This document shows positions 26,047 through 34,636 of a DNA stretch of 64,000 nt, piece after piece (the first letter of the stretch is position 1; every line of letters starts with the position of its first letter). The stretch comes from Duganella sp. 1411 (GTDB taxonomy: Bacteria > Pseudomonadota > Gammaproteobacteria > Burkholderiales > Burkholderiaceae_D). Below the pieces are notes generated by a model that did not search any database, was not told where the DNA came from, and worked only from the letters and a program-made list of their open reading frames with translations. The stretch covers positions 992,001 to 1,056,000 of the forward strand of contig NZ_JAFICD010000001.1 of the NCBI RefSeq assembly GCF_017833525.1, read 5' to 3'. A program made the translations under genes and the position numbers.

Positions 26047-26883
26047 CTAGCCATGCTTTCCGCCCGTCTTTTTCGCGCCCCGATCGAGCATTCGGGGAAT
26101 GTTCACAGCGCAAGTGGAACAAGACTCGATAGGCAGACGGTCCTGCGTCGCCATATGCTTAGTGTCGTACCACTGTTCCCACATGTGACGCGGAGTTGCG
26201 TTGTGCTTGATCGCGAGTTGAAGCATTTTTTGCGCAGCGCAGGACCCAAGCGCATTCCCTACGCGATCAATAGGATCGTCGAGATCATCCCAGTTGCCCA
26301 GTTGCGTCAGATCGGCCGCCTGCAACCCCGCCGGCCTACCGACTCGAGGTCCGCTCTTCGGCCTCGCCTTGAAGACCTTTCCCGCCATATCACGAAAGTG
26401 TTCCGAGCCACCCTGGACTGACTGAGCCCCGATGCAACCGCTTGCAGTTGCGTCCTTGTCGAAATCAGCTACCGCCCAATTACCAGCGTAAGCGGCGTAG
26501 AACACCTTATCCCCATCTAAGGTCTCACACAGCAGTACTCCCAGCATGAAATGCGATGGACCGTTAAACAATCCTTTTTCAAAACGTTTATCTATACGGT
26601 TTGCAAGCTGGCGGCATTTATCACGCACCTCTTCGTTGCCTTCCAAAACAAGGCCATTTTTTCGCGCCGTCTGACCATATAAGGGAATCATTAACGACGC
26701 AGGCACCCATCCCTCCGGCGACACTGACGGTTTATCTCTACGTACGCGCGCGAATTTTTGGTCGCCAACCGCTCTCCATTCATACCAATTCAGAATGTCG
26801 CTTGTAAGGATCGGCGCGTCCGGTTGTAAGGGCACGCCGTTCTCGTCGGCGAGCGACATCCTGCTGCTAAGCCTGTAAGGCAT
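26047..26883 (-). CDS. Unknown protein with deaminase-like motifs, candidate T6SS cargo
   Basis: A 278-residue protein. The C-terminal half suggests a deaminase fold: a beta-hairpin FMLGVLLCETLDGDKVFYAAYAG (split about residues 112-134), then GSCAAQKMLQLA with C215, then ESCSTCAVNIPRML with C255 and C258. Zinc deaminases use (H/C)AE and PCxxC; here the expected Glu is A217, so activity is doubtful. The N-terminal 110 residues are unrecognised. ATG at 26883 is preferred to the one at 26949 because GGAGG precedes it. It lies between clpV and the TIR gene in AT-richer DNA. It may be an effector, an inactive relative or an immunity/adaptor protein. Confidence 0.5.
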   Translation of the reverse strand: MPYRLSSRMSLADENGVPLQPDAPILTSDILNWYEWRAVGDQKFARVRRDKPSVSPEGWVPASLMIPLYGQTARKNGLVLEGNEEVRDKCRQLANRIDKRFEKGLFNGPSHFMLGVLLCETLDGDKVFYAAYAGNWAVADFDKDATASGCIGAQSVQGGSEHFRDMAGKVFKARPKSGPRVGRPAGLQAADLTQLGNWDDLDDPIDRVGNALGSCAAQKMLQLAIKHNATPRHMWEQWYDTKHMATQDRLPIESCSTCAVNIPRMLDRGAKKTGGKHG

Positions 26884-26983
26884 GGTCCCCTCCATTTCAT
26901 TAATTAACTTCTTGAAATCAAATACCGACTGCGATGTCCAGGGATTCACCTTCTAGAAACACCAGAAATTTGTAACCGGCAAA

Positions 26984-29713
26984 TTAACCATTAAAGTCAA
27001 AGTTGTAGCAAAAGGTCCCCTCGGCGACTTTCACTTCAACGTGCTCTACCTTTTGCCCGGAAAGCGTTCGCGTCAAAAACGCTCGCGAGACATCTGGCAA
27101 CATAGTATTAGTCAAAATGGCATCGATCATCCGCCCACCCGACTCGCCCTCGGTGCAGCGCGACACCACCAGCTTGACCACATCCTCGGTGTACTCGAAC
27201 GGGATCTTGTAGCGCGCCTCAACGCGTTTCTTGATGCGGTTCAGCTGCAGCTTGACGATCGAGCCGAGCATCTCGTCCGACAGCGGGTAGTACGGAATCG
27301 TCACCAGGCGGCCCAGCAGCGCCGGCGGGAACACCTTCAACAACGGCGCGCGCAGCGCCTTGGCCATGTCGTCTGGTCCCGGCATCAGGTCCGGGTCCTT
27401 GCACAGGCCGGCGATCAGGTCGGTGCCGGCGTTGGTCGTCAGGATGATCAGGGTGTTCTTGAAGTCGATGAACCGCCCCTCCCCGTCCTCCATGAAGCCT
27501 TTATCAAAGACTTGGAAGAACATCTCGTGCACGTCCGGGTGCGCCTTTTCGACTTCATCGAGCAGCACGACCGAGTACGGTTTGCGGCGCACGGCCTCGG
27601 TCAGCACGCCGCCTTCACCGTAGCCGACGTAGCCCGGCGGCGCGCCCTTCAGCGTCGATACGGTGTGCGCTTCCTGGTATTCGCTCATGTTGATGGTGAT
27701 CAGGTTTTGCTCACCACCGTACAACGCCTCGGCCAGCGCCAGCGCGGTCTCGGTCTTGCCCACGCCGGACGTACCGGCCAACATGAACACGCCGATCGGC
27801 TTGCTCGGGTTGTCCAGGCCGGCACGCGAGGTCTGGATGCGCTTGGCGATCATCTCCATCGCGTGGTCCTGGCCGATGACGCGCTTGGCCAGCGACGCGG
27901 CGATCGTCAGGATGGTTTCCATCTCGTTCTTGGCCATGCGCCCGACCGGAATGCCGGTCCAGTCACCGACCACTGCGGCCACGGCCTGGTAGTCGACCGT
28001 CGGCAGGATCAGCGGATTCTCGCCTTGCAGTGCCGACAGCCTGGCCTGCACGTCCTTCAGCTGCGCTTTGAGGTCGTCGCGCTGGCCGTCGGTCAGCGGC
28101 GCCGGCGACGCCTCGGTGCCGGCGGCCGCCTCGAGCTTGCTGCCCGTGCCTTCGACCGGCTGGGCGCCGTCGCGCAAGCGCGCGCGCAGCGACAGCAACT
28201 GGTCAACCAGCGCGCGTTCGTCGTTCCAGCGCGCTTCCAGGCCGGCCAAGCGTTCGCGTTCGGCGCCGAGCAATTCGTTGGCGTCGGCGGCGCGCTTGCC
28301 GGTGTCGATGCCGATCGCGCCTTCGCGGCCGATGATGCCCAGTTCGACCTCCAACGCCTCGATGCGCTTGCGGCTGTCGTCCACCTCGGCCGGCGTGGCG
28401 TGCAGGCTGACGGCTACGCGCGCGCAGGCGGTGTCGATCAGGCTGACCGATTTGTCCGGCAGCTGGCGCGCGGGGATGTAGCGGTGCGACAGCTTCACCG
28501 CCGCCTCCAGCGCCTCGTCAAGGATCTGCACCTTGTGGTGTTTCTCCATCGTCGAGGCGACGCCGCGCATCATCAGGATCGCGCGTTCCTCGCTCGGTTC
28601 GTCGACCTGGATAGCCTGGAAGCGGCGCGTCAGGGCCGGGTCCTTTTCGATGTGCTTTTTGTACTCGGCGAACGTCGTCGCGCCTATGGTGCGCAGCGTG
28701 CCGCGCGCCAGCGCCGGTTTCAGCAAATTGGCCGCGTCGCCGGTGCCGGCAGCGCCGCCGGCGCCAACCAGGGCATGCGTCTCGTCGATGAACAGGATGA
28801 TCGGCTTCTGGCTGGCTTGCACTTCATCGATCACGGAGCGCAGGCGTTGTTCGAATTCGCCCTTCATGCTGGCGCCAGCCTGCAGCAGGCCGACATCCAA
28901 CGTCAGCAGCTGCACGTCCTTGAGCGATGGCGGCACGTCGCCGCGCGCGATGCGCTGGGCGAAGCCTTCCACCACCGCCGTCTTGCCGACGCCGGCCTCG
29001 CCGATCATGATCGGATTGTTCTGCCGCCGGCGCATCAGGATGTCGACCATCTGGCGGATTTCGTCGTCGCGGCCGACGATAGGGTCCATCTTGCCGCTGC
29101 GCGCCTGCTCGGTCAGATCGACCGTGAATTTTTTCAGCGCCTCCTGCTTGCCCATCGCGGCCGGGGCGATCGCGCCGGAGGCTTCGCCGGGCACTGCGCC
29201 GCCGCCACTGAAACCGTCGGTGGCGACCATCTTCGCTTCCGGCGATTCGCCCAGCAGGCTGGCGAAGTTGTCGGTCAGGTGTTCCAGCTTGATTTTCTCG
29301 AATTGCCTGGACATGCCATATAAGGCGTTGCGCAGACCTGTGGTTTTCAACAAACCGATGATCAAGTGCCCGGAGCGGACTTGGGATTCGCCAAACATCA
29401 AGGTGCCGTACACCCACGCGCGTTCGACCGATTCCTCTAGTTGGGACGACAAGTCGGTGACGGACGTCGAACCGCGCGGCAGGCGGTCGAGCGCCGCCGT
29501 CAGGTCGCGCGCCAGCGCCGCCGGATCGACGTCGTACTGGCGGATGACCCGCACCAGGTCGGAATCCTGTAGCTGCAAAATCTGGTACAGCCAGTGCACC
29601 AACTCCACGTACGGATTGCCCCGCAACTTGCAGAACACGGTGCTGCTTTCGATCGCCCGGTAGCACAGGCTATTCAGTTTGCCAAACAATGCAACACGGC
29701 TGATGTCGGCCAT
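26984..29713 (-). CDS. clpV: T6SS ATPase ClpV/TssH
   Basis: A 909-residue Clp/Hsp100 AAA+ ATPase that disassembles contracted TssBC sheaths. It has an N-terminal Clp-N domain, a first AAA module with Walker A GEAGVGKTA near residue 240 and Walker B IILFIDETH, a middle coiled-coil region, and a second module with Walker A GTSGVGKTE near 645 and Walker B VVLLDEVEKAH. A C-terminal D2-small domain ends the protein. The length is normal. It follows tssG by 9 bases, so it is part of the same leftward operon. The effector insert begins directly after it. Confidence 0.96.
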   Translation of the reverse strand: MADISRVALFGKLNSLCYRAIESSTVFCKLRGNPYVELVHWLYQILQLQDSDLVRVIRQYDVDPAALARDLTAALDRLPRGSTSVTDLSSQLEESVERAWVYGTLMFGESQVRSGHLIIGLLKTTGLRNALYGMSRQFEKIKLEHLTDNFASLLGESPEAKMVATDGFSGGGAVPGEASGAIAPAAMGKQEALKKFTVDLTEQARSGKMDPIVGRDDEIRQMVDILMRRRQNNPIMIGEAGVGKTAVVEGFAQRIARGDVPPSLKDVQLLTLDVGLLQAGASMKGEFEQRLRSVIDEVQASQKPIILFIDETHALVGAGGAAGTGDAANLLKPALARGTLRTIGATTFAEYKKHIEKDPALTRRFQAIQVDEPSEERAILMMRGVASTMEKHHKVQILDEALEAAVKLSHRYIPARQLPDKSVSLIDTACARVAVSLHATPAEVDDSRKRIEALEVELGIIGREGAIGIDTGKRAADANELLGAERERLAGLEARWNDERALVDQLLSLRARLRDGAQPVEGTGSKLEAAAGTEASPAPLTDGQRDDLKAQLKDVQARLSALQGENPLILPTVDYQAVAAVVGDWTGIPVGRMAKNEMETILTIAASLAKRVIGQDHAMEMIAKRIQTSRAGLDNPSKPIGVFMLAGTSGVGKTETALALAEALYGGEQNLITINMSEYQEAHTVSTLKGAPPGYVGYGEGGVLTEAVRRKPYSVVLLDEVEKAHPDVHEMFFQVFDKGFMEDGEGRFIDFKNTLIILTTNAGTDLIAGLCKDPDLMPGPDDMAKALRAPLLKVFPPALLGRLVTIPYYPLSDEMLGSIVKLQLNRIKKRVEARYKIPFEYTEDVVKLVVSRCTEGESGGRMIDAILTNTMLPDVSRAFLTRTLSGQKVEHVEVKVAEGTFCYNFDFNG

Positions 29714-29722
29714 GATTTTCCT

Positions 29723-30733
29723 TTAACGTGGGTGTATCAACAACTGGTCGTGATGCCCCTGCGGCGCGGCGCTGGCCAGCCAGCTGGTCCAGCCAAGCCG
29801 GGTGCCTCCCGTGCCGGCGGCGCCCAGGCGCAACGGCGGCCGCTCATGTTTTTCCAACACCAGACGCAGGTCCCAGTCCAGCGCCAGGCCGGCGTAGCTG
29901 CGCACCCACGCTTGCAGGCGTCGCAAGCTGTCGCCACCCGGCAGCAGGCGCTGGTAGTCGACATAAGGAATCGGCCCGATGACGATGCGGAATTTGTTCT
30001 GACAATCCCAGACGCTACGCCCCAGCACCATCGAACTACCCAACCGGTTGCCCTGCCCGTCCTGGCCAATGCGGCTATGCGCGTCCGCCGGTAGTCGCAT
30101 CCAGTGACCGACGAATTGCTCGACGTGCAGCGGTAGCTTGAAATACGCGCGCAGGATGGTCACCAGCCCCGAGGCCGGGCGGTTGCGGCTGGCCATCAGC
30201 CCGGCGAAGTGCAGCTTGGCGAAGTCGCTCAAGTCGTCACGGTCGCGCAGCGCCGGCGCGCCGATGCCGAACAGGCTGCCGACGAACATCGAGTAACGAT
30301 CGGCGTCCGCCCGATCCAGGCTGATGGTCGGTTCGGCGCTGGCGCGGGCGCGGTAGAACAGCGCGAGCATCCGGTGGTGGAATACGTCCAGGAAGGCCAG
30401 CATGGTGCCGTCGCCGCCATTCCGCAGGCGCCCGCGCACGTATTCAGTCAAATGCGTCGGCAGCGGGCCATTGGCGCCCAGCAGGCCGAAGAAATTGACT
30501 GCCAGCCGGGCGCGCGACTCGCCCGAGGCGCGCTTGAACTGGCCCAGCGCGGCGGCGTGGAAAATCAGCTCCGGGTCCTGGCCGAAGCGCACCGCGTCGT
30601 CGCGCGGGCGCAGCGAGGCGCCGATGCGCGGCAGCTCAGGGTGGGCGTTTTCGATCAGCCGCAACGTCTGGAAGAAGTCCATGCGCGCGGCCCGCCGTTC
30701 AAGCTGGAGCTGGAGTTCTACAGGATCGCGCAT
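29723..30733 (-). CDS. tssG: Type VI secretion baseplate subunit TssG
   Basis: A 336-residue TssG. Typical blocks are FFQTLRLIENAHPELPRIG, FFGLLGANGPLPTHLTEYV, FRIVIGPIPYVDYQRLLPGG and the C-terminal LGWTSWLAS. It forms the baseplate wedge with TssE and TssF. ATG at 30733 is preceded by GGGAGG. It overlaps the end of tssF by 16 bases, which points to translational coupling. Confidence 0.94.
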   Translation of the reverse strand: MRDPVELQLQLERRAARMDFFQTLRLIENAHPELPRIGASLRPRDDAVRFGQDPELIFHAAALGQFKRASGESRARLAVNFFGLLGANGPLPTHLTEYVRGRLRNGGDGTMLAFLDVFHHRMLALFYRARASAEPTISLDRADADRYSMFVGSLFGIGAPALRDRDDLSDFAKLHFAGLMASRNRPASGLVTILRAYFKLPLHVEQFVGHWMRLPADAHSRIGQDGQGNRLGSSMVLGRSVWDCQNKFRIVIGPIPYVDYQRLLPGGDSLRRLQAWVRSYAGLALDWDLRLVLEKHERPPLRLGAAGTGGTRLGWTSWLASAAPQGHHDQLLIHPR

Positions 30734-32595
30734 GCGCCCTCCCGTGCCGACCAGCGCATGATCTCGCCGCGCGCCAAGGTTTTCACCACGGTTTCGGTGA
30801 AGGTGTTGATGGACACGTATTGCCCGAAGAACCGGTTCAGCACGGCGCCCAGCAGGAAGGCGCCGCTGCCTTCGAAGGCGGCGTCGTCGAGCGTGACGCT
30901 GATCTCGACGCCGCGCCCGAAGGTGATCGGGCCCGGCGACGGCATGCGCCGCGTGACCGCGCGCGAGGCGACAGAGCGTACACCGTCGACCTGGCGCTGG
31001 GCGGTTACGTCGGTGGGTGGGCAGTACAGCGACAGCATCTCGCGCAGCGCGGCGGCGCCCTGGGCGGCGTCGCTGTCGACCAGCGACAGATAGTTGAGCG
31101 ACAAATGGTTCAACAAGCGCCAGGCGACGCTGCCCTCGGCGATCGACGGGTGCGGCTGGCTGGGGCCGGCCAGGCAACGCGCCGCCAGCAGCGGCGCGCC
31201 CGAGTCGAGAATGAAGTCGGTCTTGCCGACGCCGATGGGCATCGCCAGCGGCAGATCGCGGTTGGTACACCAAACCGACAGGCCGAGCTGGCGCAGGTCG
31301 GCGCGGTACGGCGCCTCGGCAGCGTCGACGATGGAGATGAACGCTTCGCTGCCGATGTAGCTCGAACGCGGGCCGTCGCGGCGCTGACGCTGCGAGATCA
31401 CACGCGGCTCGCGGCGGATCTGGAAGAACGCCTGCTCCTGCCGGGCGCTGGCGATGTCCTTGGCCGTGTAGAACGGCCGGAACGCCTGTTCGGCATGGTT
31501 GCCGCTGCCGTAGCCGGTCACCGAATCGATCTGGTACACCTCGTAGTCCATTGGCCGCGTGCGGTCCACCAGCACGTGGTATTCGAACTGCTCGCCGGTG
31601 ACGTTGATGCGGTCGGCACGGCGCTGGAACAGGTTCACCACCGGCGTGCAGTGCAGCGCGAAATGGGAGGCGTCGAGCGTTTTTTCCAGCTGCGCGTCGG
31701 CCTGGTTGAGCAGGACGGTGAGTTCGACTTCGGTGTCGGCGCAGTGGCGCAGCGCGTCGCGCAGTCCACCCAGCTCGACGAAGTGATAGCGCTGCGGGAA
31801 GGCGAAGTATTCGCGCAGCAGGCGATAGCCCGGGAAGGTTTGGTCGCCGCTGGGCAGCAGCGCCTCGTCCTCGGTGAAGCCGAGCGGGCGCAAGGCACTC
31901 TTCGGCAGCAGCCGATGCCAGGCGGCCGGGCGCCCGACCGGCGCGACCAGCACGGCGACGGCATGTCCCAGCAGTTTTTCATAGATGCGCACCGGCAGGT
32001 CCTCGGCGCCGCGCAGGTGAAGGCTCAGGCGGTCGAGCGGCAAGTCCTTGAAGGCGACGCCGCCGCAGGTACGCAGGCGCAGACGGATGCCGGCCTTGAC
32101 AGCGGGCGGCAACACCACGTTCAAGCCGGCCTGGTGTCCGCCATGGGTAAAGAATTTGGCTTCCGTCAGCTCGATCGGCCACAGCGTCACGGCGTGGCCG
32201 CTGCGGTATTCGCAAGCAGTGTTGTCGCCGGCCCCCAGCACGCTGCGCAGGGCGCTGCCGCGCGGGACCAAATAACCGTCCTTCAGGCCCGGGTTGCTCA
32301 GGTCCGGCTGCAGCTGCACCACCGCCATCGACGGCGTCGGCGCCAGGAACTGCGGGTACACCAGCTCCGACAGGTGCTGAGTGAAGCGCGGGAACTCGCC
32401 GTCGATCTTCATCTGCACCCGTGCGGCCAGGAAGCTGAAGCCTTCGAGCAGCCGTTCGACGTACGGGTCGGCGCATTCGAAGCCGTCCAGCCCGAGGCGG
32501 CCGGCAATCTTCGGGTAATCCCGGGCAAACTCGCCGCCCATTTCGCGCAGGTGTTGCAGCTCCTGGCTGTAGTACCTGAGGAAGCGCGGATTCAT
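30718..32595 (-). CDS. tssF: Type VI secretion baseplate subunit TssF
   Basis: A 626-residue TssF starting MNPRFLRYYSQELQHLREMGGEFARDYPKIAGRL in the usual way (first block of the family), with DPYVERLLEGFSFLAARVQ and C-terminal FGQYVSINTFTETVV. It is the baseplate partner of TssG. The start at 32595 overlaps the stop of tssE by 4 bases. The gene is intact and of normal length. Confidence 0.95.
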   Translation of the reverse strand: MNPRFLRYYSQELQHLREMGGEFARDYPKIAGRLGLDGFECADPYVERLLEGFSFLAARVQMKIDGEFPRFTQHLSELVYPQFLAPTPSMAVVQLQPDLSNPGLKDGYLVPRGSALRSVLGAGDNTACEYRSGHAVTLWPIELTEAKFFTHGGHQAGLNVVLPPAVKAGIRLRLRTCGGVAFKDLPLDRLSLHLRGAEDLPVRIYEKLLGHAVAVLVAPVGRPAAWHRLLPKSALRPLGFTEDEALLPSGDQTFPGYRLLREYFAFPQRYHFVELGGLRDALRHCADTEVELTVLLNQADAQLEKTLDASHFALHCTPVVNLFQRRADRINVTGEQFEYHVLVDRTRPMDYEVYQIDSVTGYGSGNHAEQAFRPFYTAKDIASARQEQAFFQIRREPRVISQRQRRDGPRSSYIGSEAFISIVDAAEAPYRADLRQLGLSVWCTNRDLPLAMPIGVGKTDFILDSGAPLLAARCLAGPSQPHPSIAEGSVAWRLLNHLSLNYLSLVDSDAAQGAAALREMLSLYCPPTDVTAQRQVDGVRSVASRAVTRRMPSPGPITFGRGVEISVTLDDAAFEGSGAFLLGAVLNRFFGQYVSINTFTETVVKTLARGEIMRWSAREGACAIL

Positions 32596-33104
32596 GACGC
32601 GCTCCGTGCGTCGGTTTCGGTGAGCACGACCGAGGCGCGGTCCAGGTCCAATTCGGTTTTCAGATACAGCCGTTCGGGATACGGCTGGGCCCACAGGTCG
32701 GCCTCGATCTCGAAGATCATCTTGTTGTAGCCGACATGGGCGGCGGCCAGCGCGCGCACGCTCACCGACGAGCGGATCAGGCGCGGCTCGAAGTCCCAGA
32801 TGGCCTGGCGGATGCCGCGCTCCAACTGGCCCAGGTTCAAGCCGGCGACCGGAATGCCCGAGATGTCCGGCACGCCGTAGTTGACGACCGAATTGGCCAC
32901 ATGCGGCAGCTTGGCCGCGTCCAGCACGGACAGCAGGTTGGTGCTGTTGAGCAGCCAGGCGAGGTCGCGCAGCACGCCCTCGCGCAGCGTGCGCAACGAC
33001 AGCACACGGCGCTCACGCGACTCGACCGCGCTGCCCGGCTCGTCGTCGCTGAGACGGTCGAGCAGCGATGGCTGCAAGCGTTCGCGTGGCGCTAGCTCAG
33101 CCAT
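32592..33104 (-). CDS. tssE: Type VI secretion baseplate subunit TssE (gp25-like)
   Basis: A 170-residue gp25-like lysozyme-fold protein. Characteristic parts are LLDRLSDDEPGS near the N-terminus, LREGVLRDLAWLLNSTNL and VVNYGVPDISG. TssE helps fix the sheath to the baseplate. ATG at 33104 has AAGGAG upstream. It overlaps the end of the tagJ gene by 8 bases and the start of tssF by 4. Confidence 0.94.
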   Translation of the reverse strand: MAELAPRERLQPSLLDRLSDDEPGSAVESRERRVLSLRTLREGVLRDLAWLLNSTNLLSVLDAAKLPHVANSVVNYGVPDISGIPVAGLNLGQLERGIRQAIWDFEPRLIRSSVSVRALAAAHVGYNKMIFEIEADLWAQPYPERLYLKTELDLDRASVVLTETDARSAS

Positions 33105-33936
33105 GGACGACTCCTTCGACGCTCGCGGCGTCGGCATCGGCATCCGGATGCGCGTCGAACTCGATCAGGCGCACGTCCATCAACGGGTGATCGCCAGCGT
33201 CCGAGACCAGCATGCGCTGGCCCAGGCCCTGGCCGGCCGAGCCGCCCTCCCCGATCCATTCGGTGCGGCGCGCCAGCAACAGCGCCTCGTCATCGCTGGC
33301 CGCAGTGCCATTGTATCTGGTGGGGATCAGGCCGACGGTCTGCGCGCCGTTGGTCCAGGTGAACGAGGCCGGCATCCAGACGGCGTCGCGCAGGTCCACC
33401 GGCGCATCGAGTTCGATGCGGCTGATGCGCTGCAAAGGTATCCAGAAATAGCGGCCGTTGACCAACGCCTCGAGCACCGGTCCGAGGCGCTGGTCGGCGT
33501 CGGCCAGCCACTCGAAACGCTGGCCGTCGATGCTGCCGCCGATGGCCGGCGCCAGCTCGAACGCCTGGGCGCGGGCAGAGGCGGCACGTTGCGCATCGCC
33601 GCCCGCGTCGGCCTTGAGCGCCTCCAGCAGCAACGCCAACCAGGGTTGCGGCTGGCCGAAGATGAGTGGCGCGCGCGCGCCGCCGAAAATGTCGCCGCGC
33701 AGCGCCTCGCACTGGATCGCCTCGCGGTAGGTCTGCACCATGGGCAGGTTGCCGGCATCGAGTTCGCCGGCAACGTTCAATTGGGTCAAGGCGCGGTTCC
33801 ACTGGCCCAGCACGCATAGCAACTGAAACAGGAAAATCCGGTATTTGGCATTAGCCGCATCCTTGCGCACCTGCTCCTGCAGCGCGGCCAGGGCGGCGAC
33901 CAGCTTACCTTCTTGTATCAGCTCGTGCGGAGTCAT
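33097..33936 (-). CDS. tagJ: T6SS accessory protein TagJ (ImpE family)
   Basis: A 279-residue ImpE/TagJ protein: an N-terminal helical repeat region (GKLVAALAALQEQVRKDAAN, FLFQLLCVLGQWNRALTQL) and a C-terminal ImpE domain (RYFWIPLQRISRIELDAP, DLRDAVWMPASFTWTNG). TagJ proteins bind TssB and can modulate sheath recycling by ClpV. ATG at 33936 begins MTPHELIQEGKL. The protein sits between hcp and tssE; a GC-rich hairpin separates it from hcp. Confidence 0.9.
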   Translation of the reverse strand: MTPHELIQEGKLVAALAALQEQVRKDAANAKYRIFLFQLLCVLGQWNRALTQLNVAGELDAGNLPMVQTYREAIQCEALRGDIFGGARAPLIFGQPQPWLALLLEALKADAGGDAQRAASARAQAFELAPAIGGSIDGQRFEWLADADQRLGPVLEALVNGRYFWIPLQRISRIELDAPVDLRDAVWMPASFTWTNGAQTVGLIPTRYNGTAASDDEALLLARRTEWIGEGGSAGQGLGQRMLVSDAGDHPLMDVRLIEFDAHPDADADAASVEGVVHG

Positions 33937-34037
33937 GGTGTTCCAATTCAAAAGTTCAATGAACGGCCGGGTGACGACCGCCCCGGCGGCATTGCGGCGC
34001 CGCCTCTGCACCCTGCCGCGGCCTGTGGCCGGTCGGG

Positions 34038-34065
34038 ACCGGCTGCGGCAGTTCCGCAGGCCGGT
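34038..34065 (-). other. GC-rich hairpin between hcp and tagJ
   Basis: ACCGG-CTGCGG, loop CAGTT, CCGCAG-G-CCGGT can form a stem of about 11 base pairs. It starts 10 bases after the hcp stop. No T-run follows, so it is more likely an mRNA-stabilising or attenuating structure that lets hcp be expressed above the downstream genes than a full terminator. This is inference from the sequence alone. Confidence 0.35.
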
Positions 34066-34074
34066 ACCTTGCAT

Positions 34075-34581
34075 CTACGCGGTCGCGACCGTGCCCTCGG
34101 CGTTGCCGGCGATATCCCACGCGAAGTCCTTTTTCTTGTCCTCGGCGCCCACGCCGGTCTGCGGCGTGTAGGAGAACGTCACCTTGGCGAAGTTCAGGGT
34201 CACATTTTCGGTCAGACGGTCTTCGCCGCCGCTGCCGCCGGTCGACACCGACGTGACCATCACTTCTTCCATGATCATATTGATATAAGCGATCTGGCCC
34301 GAGCCGGCCTTGCGTGCCAGCAGCGACACCTTGGGAATGTGCGTGCCCTTGGACAAATGGATCATCAACGCATTGGTGGCCGAATCGATGTATTTGGTGA
34401 ACGACAGATCCTGGAAATTGGCCTTGCCGGCGCCGCCGCCCCTGCCCGTGTGGGTGGTGCCCGACTGCGACAGGCCCCAGCTCCAGGCCAGCACGTCGAT
34501 GTCGCCTTTGGCCCCCTGGACTTTGTCGGCGGACTCGCCCTTGATGCTGTCGCCCATGTTGATGAACATATCTAATGCCAT
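34075..34581 (-). CDS. hcp: Hcp/TssD tube protein
   Basis: A 168-residue Hcp. It starts ALDMFINMGDSIKGESADK and has the usual WSWGLSQSGTTHTGRGGG loop, FTKYIDSATNALM and a C-terminal VTFSYTPQTGVG followed by KKKDFAWDIAGN. Hexamers stack into the inner tube and are secreted. The gene is flanked by small hairpins on both sides, consistent with separate tuning of its mRNA level. Confidence 0.96.
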   Translation of the reverse strand: MALDMFINMGDSIKGESADKVQGAKGDIDVLAWSWGLSQSGTTHTGRGGGAGKANFQDLSFTKYIDSATNALMIHLSKGTHIPKVSLLARKAGSGQIAYINMIMEEVMVTSVSTGGSGGEDRLTENVTLNFAKVTFSYTPQTGVGAEDKKKDFAWDIAGNAEGTVATA

Positions 34582-34596
34582 GATTTTCTCCTGTGT

Positions 34597-34613
34597 GCCG
34601 GCGCCATGCCGGC
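34597..34613 (-). other. Hairpin between tssC and hcp
   Basis: GCCGGC-GCCAT-GCCGGC is a perfect 6-base-pair stem with a 5-base loop in the 55-base gap between the tssC stop and the hcp start. No T-run follows in the direction of transcription. It may be an RNA processing or stability element for hcp. Confidence 0.3.
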
Positions 34614-34636
34614 GGTTTTATGTGAAAAAGCGAAGC

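Noticed and set aside
26047..26421. A + strand frame starting at 26017 that overlaps the deaminase-like gene.
   Set aside because: It has no clear ribosome site or recognisable motif, while the minus-strand gene has GGAGG and a sensible fold pattern.
34582..34636. Possible intrinsic terminator between tssC and hcp.
   Set aside because: The 6-base-pair hairpin has its T-run on the wrong side for leftward transcription; kept only as an RNA structure.
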